Of a stretch of 64,000 nucleotides of DNA, positions 25,140-33,620 are shown piece after piece; positions within the stretch are counted from its first letter, which is position 1; each line of letters starts with the position of its first letter. Source of the DNA: Pseudoflavonifractor sp. Marseille-P3106 (GTDB lineage Bacteria; Bacillota; Clostridia; Oscillospirales; Oscillospiraceae); contig LT827123.1 of the NCBI GenBank assembly GCA_900169975.1, positions 62,001-126,000 of the forward strand, read 5' to 3'. Made by a program: the position numbers and the translations under genes. The notes under the pieces are model-generated. The model did no database searches, was not told the origin of the DNA, and was given only the letters and a program-made list of their open reading frames with translations.

Positions 25140-25682
25140 TTACTTTTTCTTGACAAGCTGCAACTTTATATTTCTCCTGTCGGCAATCTTTTGAAACACC
25201 TCTGCTACATACGAACATTGCGCCTTAAATGATAGTAAGGACAATTCATCATTGGATCGTATTTGCTTCATTGCTTCTCGTAATTCCGAAAGTTCTAATA
25301 AATTGACAACCACACAAAAGAAATTTTTTCTGCGTCCGTCATTATAATTAGAGAGTAAGTGGGAGAGAATTTGTATTTTTTCCTGCTGTTCAAGATTATA
25401 TTGCGCAATACCTATGCTCTGCGCTCTTTCTAAATCCGCCTTTTGCCGCCTGTGCGTGATAAAAGAGTCATATTCATCAATGCGTTGATATTTTTCGCAT
25501 GGATATTGTTTGCACTCATAGCAATATTCAACCTTTCCATGCTCCAGACTGCATTTTGCTATCCTACATGATTGATTACCATTGCCGCAACCGCCGCAAT
25601 AATTTCCTAACAGCATAGGACACAACCCGCAATTCAATCCGCAAAGAGAGAATAATTGATTTTTTCGTTCAAATCCTTTCAT
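25140..25682 (-). CDS. DUF3795 cysteine-rich protein
   Basis: 180 residues. The N-terminal half has the DUF3795 cysteine pattern: CGLNCGLCPMLLGNYCGGCG, then CRIAKCSLEHGKVEYCYECKQYPCEKY, which probably binds a metal. The C-terminal half is a helical, charged domain (HRRQKADLERAQSIGIAQYN). Start is taken as ATG 25682 (MKGFERKNQLFSLCG) because the upstream frame has no family resemblance; the ribosome site is weak. It follows the VOC gene by about 60 bases on the same strand. The biochemical role of the family is unknown. Confidence 0.75.
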   Translation of the reverse strand: MKGFERKNQLFSLCGLNCGLCPMLLGNYCGGCGNGNQSCRIAKCSLEHGKVEYCYECKQYPCEKYQRIDEYDSFITHRRQKADLERAQSIGIAQYNLEQQEKIQILSHLLSNYNDGRRKNFFCVVVNLLELSELREAMKQIRSNDELSLLSFKAQCSYVAEVFQKIADRRNIKLQLVKKK

Positions 25683-25740
25683 AAATATCAGCCCCGCAAA
25701 TTCTGCCTTTTGCTCTGTTCGGTTTCCCGTAACTGTATTT

Positions 25741-26205
25741 CTACTGCTTCCTCCACTGCATACATTCATTCACATATTCAACAGGTACGTCCATGCGCTC
25801 TGCTGTCTGTTCCGGCGTCATTCCGCTGTCTATAAATCTTTTGCAGACCGCTTTCATATTTTCGCCCACTTCGATAATATGCCTGTCCGGGTCATAGAAA
25901 CGAACCACACGCTGTCCCCACGAATGTTTCTTAACCGGGTGAACATATTGGACATTGCACTTTTGAAGATTATCTGCAAATTTATCAAAATTATCTTCTT
26001 CAAAATAAAGTTCAAAATTATTGCCACCGAAAGAAATATCGCTTGTATCAATAAACTCCTTGTATGTTTCCAGCGTCTGTAAGGCTAAACCGCCCGTCAA
26101 GGTCTTGTTTGCGCCAAAGTCCATGACTACCTGAAGCCCTAAAACTCTTTTATAAAATTCAACGGTTTTATCCATATCCGTCACAACTAACATCGTATCC
26201 ATCAT
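25741..26205 (-). CDS. VOC-family (glyoxalase/bleomycin-resistance fold) protein
   Basis: 154 residues with the beta-alpha-beta-beta-beta pattern: LVVTDMDKTVEFYKRVLGL at the start and VVRFYDPDRHIIEVGE near residue 108, where the Glu is the usual metal ligand. An extra C-terminal helix-turn segment (FIDSGMTPEQTAERMDVPVEYV) looks like a small DNA-binding-like or dimer motif found in some relatives. Start ATG 26205 overlaps the stop of the upstream HEAT-like gene by ATGA, so they are co-translated. Substrate unknown. Confidence 0.82.
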   Translation of the reverse strand: MMDTMLVVTDMDKTVEFYKRVLGLQVVMDFGANKTLTGGLALQTLETYKEFIDTSDISFGGNNFELYFEEDNFDKFADNLQKCNVQYVHPVKKHSWGQRVVRFYDPDRHIIEVGENMKAVCKRFIDSGMTPEQTAERMDVPVEYVNECMQWRKQ

Positions 26206-26666
26206 GTACCTCCACAGCTCCCCGATTGGAGAGCTTTTAATATCTTTTCCGTTTCTGCTATATCCTTTTCAATCAGAGGGCGCATACTGTCCTTGTACTT
26301 TGATACATCAGCGTCCTGCAAACAAGACAATATTCTTGGAATATACTGTGGTTTTGCAGCGCCCACCTGTGCAAGAGCCTTTATGCACTGTCTGGCCGTA
26401 ATCGGCTTTTCGTCTGTTACATGAGCAAGGAAATCAGAAAAAATGAAATCAAAGCGATTTTTCTCGTCCCACTGAGCATTTGCCGCAAGAATATACAATG
26501 CTCGGTTTCTTACCAATGATTTTGGATGACTGAGCAAAGAAGCAAAGTCATCAAAATATTCGTACCATTCATCGGTTTCCTGACTTTCCGATATCATTTT
26601 ATCGGCAAGGGCGCAGGCATATTTATCATCTTTCAGCGTCAGCTTAGCTACAATATTTTCTTTCAT
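26202..26666 (-). CDS. HEAT-repeat-like protein
   Basis: 154 residues, all helical. Repeats of paired helices are visible (FASLLSHPKSLVRNRALYIL, CIKALAQVGAAKPQYIPRIL), the pattern of HEAT/SufBD-like proteins. Found next to VOC proteins in other Firmicutes, but without known function. ATG 26666 is the first start; overlap with the downstream VOC gene indicates an operon. Nothing enzymatic is visible. Confidence 0.65.
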   Translation of the reverse strand: MKENIVAKLTLKDDKYACALADKMISESQETDEWYEYFDDFASLLSHPKSLVRNRALYILAANAQWDEKNRFDFIFSDFLAHVTDEKPITARQCIKALAQVGAAKPQYIPRILSCLQDADVSKYKDSMRPLIEKDIAETEKILKALQSGSCGGT

Positions 26667-26764
26667 GCTATCCTCTCAAGTTCTGATTTGTCATTTTCTT
26701 ATTTCCTCCCCCGCTGTGGTGTTGGATTTTTGAGCAAGCCCGACTTTTCCGCAATCTTTTTCAG

Positions 26765-27469
26765 TCATTTCTTTTCTTCTGCGGACAGCTTCCTATAGTT
26801 CAGCTTCTCGAGGACGAAGGAATTCCTGTGGTAGAGCAAAATACCTTCCCGCTGCATCTTGCTCAATTCATTGGACATGGCGCTGCGGTCAACGCCCAGA
26901 TAGTCGGCAAGCTGCTGCCGGTTGAAGGGGATCGTAAAGCGGTAGCTGCCGCTGCGTTTGGCCTGCTCCGAAAGATAGGAGAGCAGCCTGCCCCGAATGG
27001 TTTTGGAAGAGGTGTGCAGACTGCGGCGGGAAAGAGCGAGGTTTTTCTGGGCCGAGATCTGCAGGAGGTTCTGAATCAATTTGTTGTGGTGGGTGCAGGA
27101 GCTCTGACAGGTGGTGATCAGCTTCCCTGCGTTCAAGAACAAAACGCTGCTCTTCTCGCTGGCGACTACGGACACCATCAGCGGCTCCCCCGGGATGCAG
27201 GCATAGGTCTCCGCAAAAAGCTGGCCCGCATCCACATGACCGAGAATGGTCTTGTTTCCCCACAGATCGTCGATCTCAATGTTGACGCCGCCGGAAAGCA
27301 CCAGCCCCATATTCTCCACACATTCCCCGATGTGCAGGATCGTGTCCCCTTTTCCGTACTGGTGCTCATACGCCCCCAGGCAGGCAAGCATCTCCCGGGC
27401 CTCCTGCGGACTCGTGCCCCGGAACAGTGTGGTGTTCGTCAAAAATACAAGATCCATTTTTTTCTCCAT
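26765..27469 (-). CDS. Crp/Fnr-family transcription regulator
   Basis: 234 residues: cyclic-nucleotide-binding fold (~20-135, GDTILHIGECVENMGLVLSG and a GQLFAET segment) and a C-terminal winged helix (~160-215, FNRQQLADYLGVDRSAMSNE as helix-turn-helix). There is no Fnr-type cysteine cluster. It is divergent from the cupin-hcp operon, and a perfect 16-bp palindrome sits immediately upstream of its start. In Clostridia such regulators next to hcp respond to nitric oxide or redox stress; that role is inferred from context. Confidence 0.9.
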   Translation of the reverse strand: MEKKMDLVFLTNTTLFRGTSPQEAREMLACLGAYEHQYGKGDTILHIGECVENMGLVLSGGVNIEIDDLWGNKTILGHVDAGQLFAETYACIPGEPLMVSVVASEKSSVLFLNAGKLITTCQSSCTHHNKLIQNLLQISAQKNLALSRRSLHTSSKTIRGRLLSYLSEQAKRSGSYRFTIPFNRQQLADYLGVDRSAMSNELSKMQREGILLYHRNSFVLEKLNYRKLSAEEKK

Positions 27470-27472
27470 TTG

Positions 27473-27510
27473 TGTTGTTATAACAACATACTTGTCGGGA
27501 CGATTATAGT
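27473..27510 (+). promoter_or_regulatory. Crp/Fnr operator palindrome and cupin-hcp promoter
   Basis: TGTTGTTATAACAACA (27473-27488) is a perfect 16-bp inverted repeat. TATAGT (27505-27510) is a good -10 with no clear -35, as expected for an activator-dependent promoter. The palindrome centre is about 37-39 bases upstream of the predicted start point, near the class II activator position, and it also covers the leader of the regulator's own gene. Confidence 0.65.
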
Positions 27511-27600
27511 ATGCTCCAATCAGAAAGTCAAGGATCCGCTGCGGGGCAGCGGGGAGGGCGGCCCGATTCGGCCGCGGAGACCGTGAAAGGAGAGACTCAG

Positions 27601-27945
27601 TTGTCTTATTTGAAGAATATATCCCACGAGCGGGTGGTGAAGCTGGCGGATGAGATCGACGCCGCGTCGGGCCAGGTGGTAAGCAAGACCCTGGCGCAGA
27701 ACGAGGCGGTGAGCGTCACGCTGTTTGCTTTTTCCAAAGGGGAGGAGATCGGCACCCACGCTTCGGACGGGGACGCCATGGTGTTTATCCTGGAGGGGTG
27801 CGCCGAACTGACCATTGACGGAGTGAAGTACCTTTGCAGTCCGGGCGAGAGCATTGTCATGCCTGCGCACAAGCCGCACGCTGTCTATGCCGAAGAAGAT
27901 TTTAAAATGCTGCTGACCGTCGTCTTTCCGCTGGGGAAGGACTAA
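27601..27945 (+). CDS. cupin-domain protein
   Basis: 114 residues forming a single small beta-barrel cupin: EIGTHASDGDAMVFILEGCAEL (first motif, with only part of the usual His set) and PGESIVMPAHKPHAVYAEED (second motif with H-x-P-H-A). Start is TTG 27601, eight bases after AAAGGAG; an upstream ATG (27511) would add a non-conserved tail. It lies 30 bases before hcp. Cupins of this kind accompany hcp in many anaerobes and may bind a metal or nitrogen-oxide ligand. Confidence 0.85.
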   Translation: MSYLKNISHERVVKLADEIDAASGQVVSKTLAQNEAVSVTLFAFSKGEEIGTHASDGDAMVFILEGCAELTIDGVKYLCSPGESIVMPAHKPHAVYAEEDFKMLLTVVFPLGKD

Positions 27946-27975
27946 AAAACACAGGAGAAACAGAAAGGGGTCACA

Positions 27976-29574
27976 ATGATGGAAAATAAAATGTTTTGCT
28001 TCCAGTGCGAGCAGACGGCCGGGTGCGCCGGCTGCATGGGCGGCGCGGGGGTCTGCGGCAAGAAATCAGATACCGCAAACCTCCAGGATGAGCTGACCGG
28101 GGCGCTGATCGGCCTTGCCCGCGCCGCAGGCGGAGACACCGATCCTGCCGAGAGCATCTATTCGACCATCCTGGAAGGACTGTTCACGACCATTACCAAC
28201 GTCAGTTTCGACGACGAAGCGATCCGGCGGCAGATCGACAAGACCCATGCGGAAAAGGCAAAGCTCATTTCTCCCTGCTGTGCCTGCGCTTCCCCGTGCG
28301 GGCACAGCGACGACTATGAAATGAAAAAGCTGTGGGATGACAACGAGGATCTCCGCAGTCTCAAATCCCTGATCCTGTTCGGCCTGCGCGGTATGGCGGC
28401 GTATGCCTATCACGCGCGGATGCTGGGCTATCGCGATGAGGAAGTCGACCGCTTCTTCTGTGAAGGACTGTTTGCCGTGGGAGAGGATCTGACCATGGAG
28501 CAGCTCCTGCCCATCGTGATGAGGGTCGGCGAAGTCAATCTCAAGTGCATGGCGCTGCTGGATCGGGCCAATACCGAGACTTACGGCACACCGGTTCCCA
28601 CCACCGTTCCGCTGATGGTGGAGGAGGGGCCCTTTATCGTGGTCACGGGGCATGACCTGAAGGATCTGCAGCTTCTGCTGGAGCAGACTGCGGGGAAGGG
28701 GATCAACATCTACACCCACGGGGAGATGCTGCCCGCGCACGCCTACCCGGAGCTGAAAAAACACCCCCATCTCAAAGGCAATTTCGGCACCGCGTGGCAG
28801 AACCAGCAAAAGGAGTTTGACGGTATCCCCGCGCCGATCCTCTTTACCACCAACTGCCTGATGCCGCCCAAGGGCAGCTACGCAGACCGGGTATTTACCA
28901 CGGAGGTGGTCGCCTTCCCAGGCGCCGTCCATATCGGCGGGAGCAAGGATTTTACCCCCGTGATCGAAAAAGCGCTGGAGCTGGGCGGCTATGCAGAACC
29001 GCGTCCCATGACAGGCATCAACGGCGGAACGCAGGTGACCACCGGTTTTGGTCACGGCACGATCCTCTCCGTTGCGGACAAGGTTGTGGAGGCCGTCAAA
29101 TCGGGCGCCATCCGGCACTTCTTCCTGGTGGGGGGCTGCGACGGGGCAAAGCCGGGCCGCAACTACTACACGGAATTCGTGAAACAGGCCCCGCAGGACA
29201 CTATGATCCTGACGCTGGCCTGCGGAAAGTACCGCTTCAACGATCTTGACCTTGGAGAGATCGGCGGCCTGCCCCGCATCATGGACATGGGGCAGTGCAA
29301 CGACGCCTACGGCGCCATTCAGGTGGCCGTCGCTCTGGCGGACGCCTTCGGCTGCGGCGTGAATGATCTGCCGCTCTCCTATGTACTGTCCTGGTATGAG
29401 CAGAAAGCCGTCTGCATTCTGCTGACACTGCTGCATCTGGGGATCAGGAATATCCGCCTGGGCCCCACGCTGCCCGCATTCCTGTCGCCCAATATTCTGC
29501 ACTTCCTGGTGGAGAATTTCGGGATCGCGCCCATTACCACACCGGAAGAGGACATCAAAGCGCTGATGGCATAA
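27976..29574 (+). CDS. hcp: hybrid-cluster protein (hydroxylamine reductase)
   Basis: 532 residues. Hcp reduces NO or hydroxylamine using a [4Fe-2S-2O] hybrid cluster and a cubane cluster. The N-terminal Cys motif CFQCEQTAGCAGCMGGAGVCG binds the cubane. Later ligands are visible in ITGHDL-type helix VVTGHDLKDLQLLLEQT, FTTNCLMPPKGSY (Cys), GGCDGAKPGRNYYTEF (Cys), LACGKYRFN (Cys) and an EE near the C-terminus. Start ATG 27976 after AAAGGGG. Downstream is the IS3 element lying inside its terminator. Probable role: detoxifying nitrosative stress in a gut anaerobe. Confidence 0.96.
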   Translation: MMENKMFCFQCEQTAGCAGCMGGAGVCGKKSDTANLQDELTGALIGLARAAGGDTDPAESIYSTILEGLFTTITNVSFDDEAIRRQIDKTHAEKAKLISPCCACASPCGHSDDYEMKKLWDDNEDLRSLKSLILFGLRGMAAYAYHARMLGYRDEEVDRFFCEGLFAVGEDLTMEQLLPIVMRVGEVNLKCMALLDRANTETYGTPVPTTVPLMVEEGPFIVVTGHDLKDLQLLLEQTAGKGINIYTHGEMLPAHAYPELKKHPHLKGNFGTAWQNQQKEFDGIPAPILFTTNCLMPPKGSYADRVFTTEVVAFPGAVHIGGSKDFTPVIEKALELGGYAEPRPMTGINGGTQVTTGFGHGTILSVADKVVEAVKSGAIRHFFLVGGCDGAKPGRNYYTEFVKQAPQDTMILTLACGKYRFNDLDLGEIGGLPRIMDMGQCNDAYGAIQVAVALADAFGCGVNDLPLSYVLSWYEQKAVCILLTLLHLGIRNIRLGPTLPAFLSPNILHFLVENFGIAPITTPEEDIKALMA

Positions 29575-29647
29575 CAAAAACGCTATCGATGCAAAAGGCC
29601 GCCTGCATTTTGAACAGCTCCAGTAAAACCGGACAATAGACAAAAGG

Positions 29648-29683
29648 CCCCCTAATGTAGGAAAATAAAGCTACATTAGGGGG
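29648..29683 (+). promoter_or_regulatory. hairpin hiding the ribosome site of IS3 orfA
   Basis: CCCCCTAATGTAG (29648-29660), part of the terminal repeat, pairs perfectly with CTACATTAGGGGG (29671-29683), which contains the AGGGGG ribosome site of orfA. Read-through transcripts from outside would fold it away. Confidence 0.65.
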
Positions 29684-29690
29684 TCTTGCT

Positions 29691-29963
29691 ATGTCCGGAA
29701 AAAAAGGGATGAAAAAGTATCCGGTAGGGATACGAGAAGAAGTGGTGTCACGAATCCGCGGAGGAGAAAGCCAGCGTGCTTTATGTCGGGAGTATGGGAT
29801 CAGCCGGTGGGCTATTCAGTGCTGGCTAAAGGAGCCTGTCCTTCCAAAAGCGCGGGGGCGTAAACCCGCAAAAACACTGGCGGAGTACAAGTATGAGAAC
29901 AAACGGCTAAAGATGGAAAACGAGCTGTTGCGGGATTTTCTGCGCTCCACAGGAAGGAAGTGA
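29691..29963 (+). CDS. IS3-family transposase OrfA
   Basis: 90 residues. A helix-turn-helix of the IS3 OrfA type (IREEVVSRIRGGESQRALCR then GISRWAIQCWL) is followed by a leucine-zipper-like segment (YENKRLKMENELLRDFLRST). It binds the element ends and pairs with OrfB. ATG 29691 is eight bases after AGGGGG, which is inside the hairpin at 29648-29683. The stop overlaps the OrfB start by GTGA, so fusion by frameshifting or coupled start are both possible. Confidence 0.88.
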   Translation: MSGKKGMKKYPVGIREEVVSRIRGGESQRALCREYGISRWAIQCWLKEPVLPKARGRKPAKTLAEYKYENKRLKMENELLRDFLRSTGRK

Positions 29964-30817
29964 GGCCAAGGGCAAAATACGCAGTAATCTACCGGCACAG
30001 AAACGAATATCCGGTAACCGTTATGTGTTGCTTCTTTCAGGTATCCCGCAGCGGATACTATGATTTCGTCCATCGTTTGGGCAGGCCGGAGAAAGACGCG
30101 GCCCTTGCAGAAATCATCGCGGAACAGCGAGAGCGCAGCTTTCGTACGTATGGCTACCGCAGAATGTGGCTGGTGCTGAAGAAGCGAGGCATCCACCGTA
30201 ATCCCAAGACCATCCTGCGTATCATGGAGAAATATGGTTTGCTTGCGGAGATCCGGAGACGCAGAAAATGGCAGCAGATGGGGCAGCAAGTCCACAAGTA
30301 CAAGAATCTGCTGAATAGGGAGTTTTATGCGAACAGGCCCAACAGCAAATGGGTGACGGACATCTCCTACATCCACACCAAGCAGGGCGTATTGTACCTG
30401 TCCATGATCCGGGACCTTTACGACAACAGCATTGTTGCCTACAAGACCGGCACAAAGCAGACAGTCAACCTGGTGCTGGACACCATTCGCCTGGCCATGC
30501 GCAAGGAGAAAAAGAGGGCCGCTGCGGAGTTGCAGCTCCACAGCGACCAGGGGTTCCAGTACACCTCGCAAGCATACTTCGACCTGACAAAATCTTATGG
30601 CATTACGCCTTCCATGTCAAGACGCGGAAACTGTTACGACAACGCTATGGCGGAAAATTTCTTTTCCATCCTCAAGACAGAGTGTATCTACCGCCATAAA
30701 CCGGCCTCATTCTGTGAGGCCAATGAGATGATTGACCGCTATATCAATTTTTACAACCACGAGCGCATCCAGCTAAAAACTGGAGTGGCGCCGCTCACGC
30801 TGCGCCACTCCGCTTAA
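29960..30817 (+). CDS. IS3-family transposase OrfB (DDE integrase domain)
   Basis: 285 residues with the HTH_21 region (SFRTYGYRRMWLVLKKRGI) and the rve integrase core: WVTDISYIHTKQGVLYLSM (first Asp), LHSDQGFQYTS (second Asp) and NAMAENFFSILKTE (Glu), ending with YINFYNHERIQLKTGVAPL. All three catalytic residues are present and the frame is intact, so the element may be active. Start GTG 29960 overlaps the OrfA stop. Confidence 0.92.
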   Translation: MRPRAKYAVIYRHRNEYPVTVMCCFFQVSRSGYYDFVHRLGRPEKDAALAEIIAEQRERSFRTYGYRRMWLVLKKRGIHRNPKTILRIMEKYGLLAEIRRRRKWQQMGQQVHKYKNLLNREFYANRPNSKWVTDISYIHTKQGVLYLSMIRDLYDNSIVAYKTGTKQTVNLVLDTIRLAMRKEKKRAAAELQLHSDQGFQYTSQAYFDLTKSYGITPSMSRRGNCYDNAMAENFFSILKTECIYRHKPASFCEANEMIDRYINFYNHERIQLKTGVAPLTLRHSA

Positions 30818-30966
30818 AACTTCATATTTCCCTACATTGAGGCCTTTTTGTGCTGTCCGCACAATTTGGGGCGGTTCATTTGCAGGCGGCCTTTTGCATC
30901 GAGCGGAGGGATTTCTGCTCCCCGAAGAAAGCGGACCGGCTGGGACCCGGCCCTGCCGAAAAACTT

Positions 30967-32463
30967 TCAGTTCAAATCAATGCCCGTTTCCGTGATAAAG
31001 AACTGCAGGGCATTCTGTACGGTGATAAACGGTCCCGTATCGTTCCATCCGGACATTTTTCGGCTTTCTTCAGCGGTGAGGACAGGGTATTGGAGGCGGT
31101 GTCTTTGATGCACGTAATTCACCCACGAGTCTACGATCCACCCAGCCTGAACCTCCTCAATGCCATAGGAGACATAGCCCCGCTGCCGCTCCCCGTTTTC
31201 GGGCATGGAGAAGGTTGCGAAGACATCCCTGACATACCGCTCCCCCCAGAAGATGCTGTCGGCGGTGTAGCCTTCCGCGGCAAGGGAGTGGAAGGGGGCT
31301 GTGTAGACCGTGCCGTTTTCGTCATAGAGGACGCGCCCCGTCAGATCCCCGGCGGATGTCCATCCCTCGCTGTCCCGGTAGGCCGGCCAGAGCTGGAGCG
31401 CCTCCGTGCCGCAAAAGCCGGGATCCAGAGTCCAGAGAAAATGGTGAAAGACCTTCCACTGGGGCGTTTCTCCGGGCAGCTCCACGGCAACGTCGGTCAG
31501 ATGCAGCTCTTTGACGTCGTAGACCGTGGTGATATGAGTTATATTGCCCTGTACGGTCCACACCTCACGCCCGCTGTTGACCGGTTGGTCGCATTCCTGC
31601 GCGACGACCCGGAGCGCGCCGTTACAGGCAAGGAGGTCCTCGCCGGAGAGGTCGTTCAGCGCGGCCCCGGGGTAGCCGAGTGCCAGGAGCTCTTCCTTGA
31701 TTTCAGAGAGTTCCGCACTCTCCTCGGACGTTTCCGCCTGCCAACTCATTCGGTAGCTGCCAAAAAAGAGATACCCGCAGACGATCCCGAGGACAAGAAC
31801 GGAAATGATTGCGCCCACCAGCTTCCGGTCCGAGAGGCGCACCTCCGCCGCCTTGACCGCGTATCCGCTTTCCTCCGTTTCCTTGGAAAGGCGGCAAAGG
31901 CTGCGGATAATCAGGATATAGCACACGATCATCACGATCCCGAGCAGAAGGCCGTCGTACTGTACGAAAGCCAGCAGGAGAAGGGCCGCATACCAGACGA
32001 GCAGCGCGGCCGCGCTGCCGGTGTGGACGGGGATCCCGGCTTTCCGCTGTACTGCGGTGATCCCCCTCCACAGGCAGAGGATCAGCAGAAAATGCAGTAC
32101 CCCATTTCCAAGGGGCAATACCTGTCCAAGGGGGGAAGCGAAAACGGCGTTCCGTTCTACGGCGGCGTTTAAAATGAGGGTGAGGAGACAGCAGGCGACC
32201 TGCGCCAGAGCGAGGATCCATCCCGCCCGGAACCAGCCGTTTTCTCCCCGAAGCGTCCGAAAACCCAGCAGCAGCAAAATGACGCCGATGGTGGGGAGAA
32301 GGTAGTTGAGCAGGAAAAAGTTCAGCGTGATGGCGCACAGCGCCATGCCGGGGAGGATGCGGTCCATGGCCCTGCGCCAGGGGGTCACCTCGCGGACAAT
32401 GTCGTCGGGGGGAAGATCGGGTACCGCGCCTTTCAGCAGATCATCAAAATCATGTTCATTCAT
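30967..32463 (-). CDS. membrane protein paired with an ECF sigma factor, probable anti-sigma factor
   Basis: 498 residues. A cytoplasmic N-terminus (MNEHDFDDLLKGAVPDLPPDD, then VTPWRRAMDRIL) resembles the start of membrane anti-sigma proteins. Six or so hydrophobic segments follow (~35-200), then a single one (~225-245, AIISVLVLGIVCGYLFF) and an extracytoplasmic domain of ~250 residues. Start ATG 32463 overlaps the sigma-factor stop. It would hold the sigma factor at the membrane until a signal is sensed. No catalytic motif is visible; assignment rests on gene pairing and topology. Confidence 0.7.
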   Translation of the reverse strand: MNEHDFDDLLKGAVPDLPPDDIVREVTPWRRAMDRILPGMALCAITLNFFLLNYLLPTIGVILLLLGFRTLRGENGWFRAGWILALAQVACCLLTLILNAAVERNAVFASPLGQVLPLGNGVLHFLLILCLWRGITAVQRKAGIPVHTGSAAALLVWYAALLLLAFVQYDGLLLGIVMIVCYILIIRSLCRLSKETEESGYAVKAAEVRLSDRKLVGAIISVLVLGIVCGYLFFGSYRMSWQAETSEESAELSEIKEELLALGYPGAALNDLSGEDLLACNGALRVVAQECDQPVNSGREVWTVQGNITHITTVYDVKELHLTDVAVELPGETPQWKVFHHFLWTLDPGFCGTEALQLWPAYRDSEGWTSAGDLTGRVLYDENGTVYTAPFHSLAAEGYTADSIFWGERYVRDVFATFSMPENGERQRGYVSYGIEEVQAGWIVDSWVNYVHQRHRLQYPVLTAEESRKMSGWNDTGPFITVQNALQFFITETGIDLN

Positions 32464-32998
32464 GTACCTCACCTCCCAACGTCTCACGAAGGTTCTTCTT
32501 CAGCCGGTACAGCTTTCCCTCCACTGCCCGCTGCGTCATTCCGGTCTCACAGGCAATCTGTGCGGTTGACTGCTGATAATAGTACTTTCGATAAAAGAGC
32601 ATTCTGCCCTGTGGGGAAAGCCGCCCGATGGCTTTTTGCAGCGCGGCACTGCGTTCCTGCTGCAGAACGGCTTCCTCCGGCGATGGTTCTCTCGACGCCA
32701 GCGTGTGGGTGAGTTCCTCCGTATCGCTGCCGCTGCGTTTCTGCCGTGCTCTGTTCCGGGCGGCATTTCTGGTCACAGCCGTGAGCCATGCGCTCCATCC
32801 GCCCCGCTGGGGGTCGTATGTATCGATCTTTTCCCAAACCCGCATGACGGCCTCGGAAAGGCACTCCTCCCGATCTTGTTCGTTGGCCAGGATAGGGGCA
32901 ATGATATACCGCATCAAAGGCGCGTAGTGCCGCAAGAGCAAGGCCGCACCCTGTTCGTTTTTTTCTCGAATCAGGCGAATGATCTCCTGTTCCTCCAT
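32456..32998 (-). CDS. ECF-type RNA polymerase sigma factor
   Basis: 180 residues. Region 2: LLLRHYAPLMRYIIAPILAN and CLSEAVMRVWEKIDTYDPQRGGWSAWL-type segment, with TRNAARNRAR following. Region 4: LSPQGRMLFYRKYYYQQSTA and MTQRAVEGKLYRLKKNLRE helix-turn-helix. Directs transcription of an unknown regulon, probably under control of the overlapping membrane protein. ATG 32998 is the first start; no obvious self-promoter could be chosen. Confidence 0.9.
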   Translation of the reverse strand: MEEQEIIRLIREKNEQGAALLLRHYAPLMRYIIAPILANEQDREECLSEAVMRVWEKIDTYDPQRGGWSAWLTAVTRNAARNRARQKRSGSDTEELTHTLASREPSPEEAVLQQERSAALQKAIGRLSPQGRMLFYRKYYYQQSTAQIACETGMTQRAVEGKLYRLKKNLRETLGGEVHE

Positions 32999-33291
32999 AT
33001 GAGCGCCCCCTTTTTATGGCTCTATACTATCATACACGCTTTTTTCCAAAAACCCATGAAACAAAACAGTCTCCCCGGTCGTGTGGTAAGGAGCGTGTGG
33101 CAATGGGCCTGTTTAGAGAGACAGCATACCATTGTCATAGGGAGCGGATGGCATGAAGCTGATGCGGGGCTGCCTCATGCTGCGGCTGGCCCTGCGATCC
33201 GCAAGCGCCTTTCCGCGTCGCACGGCATAGCCGGCCCGCATTTTGCAAAGGCCCGGGGAAAGGCCTCCATTGACGGCCCGCCGGGATGCGG

Positions 33292-33510
33292 CACCACCGG
33301 TTATGTCGCCTGCCGCCTCTGCCTGTTTGCTGCGGGGCCCCTGCTCATCACGCTTACTGCGGGGTGCGGCTTGAAGGAGTCAATGCTTGAATTTGCCTCC
33401 GCTCTGGGGACGGCGGGGCTTTCCATCGGCATTACCGGACCCTTGACCGACGGGGAGATGCTTCTCGTGGAGATGATCGGGATGCTGTTTGGCCGCCTTG
33501 AGGTTTTATC
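33292..33510 (+). pseudogene. fragment of a TrkH/KtrB potassium-transporter subunit
   Basis: The frame around 33292-33510 reads GYVACRLCLFAAGPLLITLT, then MLEFASALGTAGLSIGITGP and GEMLLVEMIGMLFGRLEVL. The S-A-x-G-T-x-G-L-S-x-G-I-T selectivity-loop motif and the M-F-x-G-R-L-E end are typical of the last pore repeat of Trk/Ktr K+ channels. About 400 upstream residues are missing and the frame breaks after the last motif. The sequence between 33000 and 33292 has no recognisable gene. Confidence 0.65.
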
Positions 33511-33588
33511 ATTCCCACGGGCATCGGATCCTGCGGGAGCATTTTGCGCCAAAAGCTCCACAGAAGCTGAAAAGCGCACATATTGAAA

Positions 33589-33616
33589 GAGCCGCCTGTA
33601 TTTCTACCGGCGGCTC
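33589..33616 (-). terminator. terminator of the small-protein operon
   Basis: GAGCCGCC (minus strand, from 33616) with GGCGGCTC, 12-base loop, followed by TTTC. It begins a few bases after the stop of the 44-residue ORF. Confidence 0.55.
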
Positions 33617-33620
33617 AAAA

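Larger units (their letters stand above)
29631..30858 (+). mobile_element. IS3-family insertion sequence
   Basis: Two overlapping transposase frames lie between imperfect inverted ends: left 29631-29661 (GGACAATAGACAAAAGG...) and right 30830-30858, whose complement starts GGACAGCACAAAAAGG. The last shared segment is AATGTAGG. Exact tips and target duplication are not resolved. Confidence 0.8.
29586..30902. terminator. bidirectional terminator of hcp, split by an IS3 element
   Basis: A 22-base arm at 29586-29607 is the exact reverse complement of 30881-30902. The arms have GCAAAA on the outside and TTTTGC on the other, as in a bidirectional terminator between convergent hcp and the membrane-protein gene. 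The IS3 element occupies what was the loop. Confidence 0.7.
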
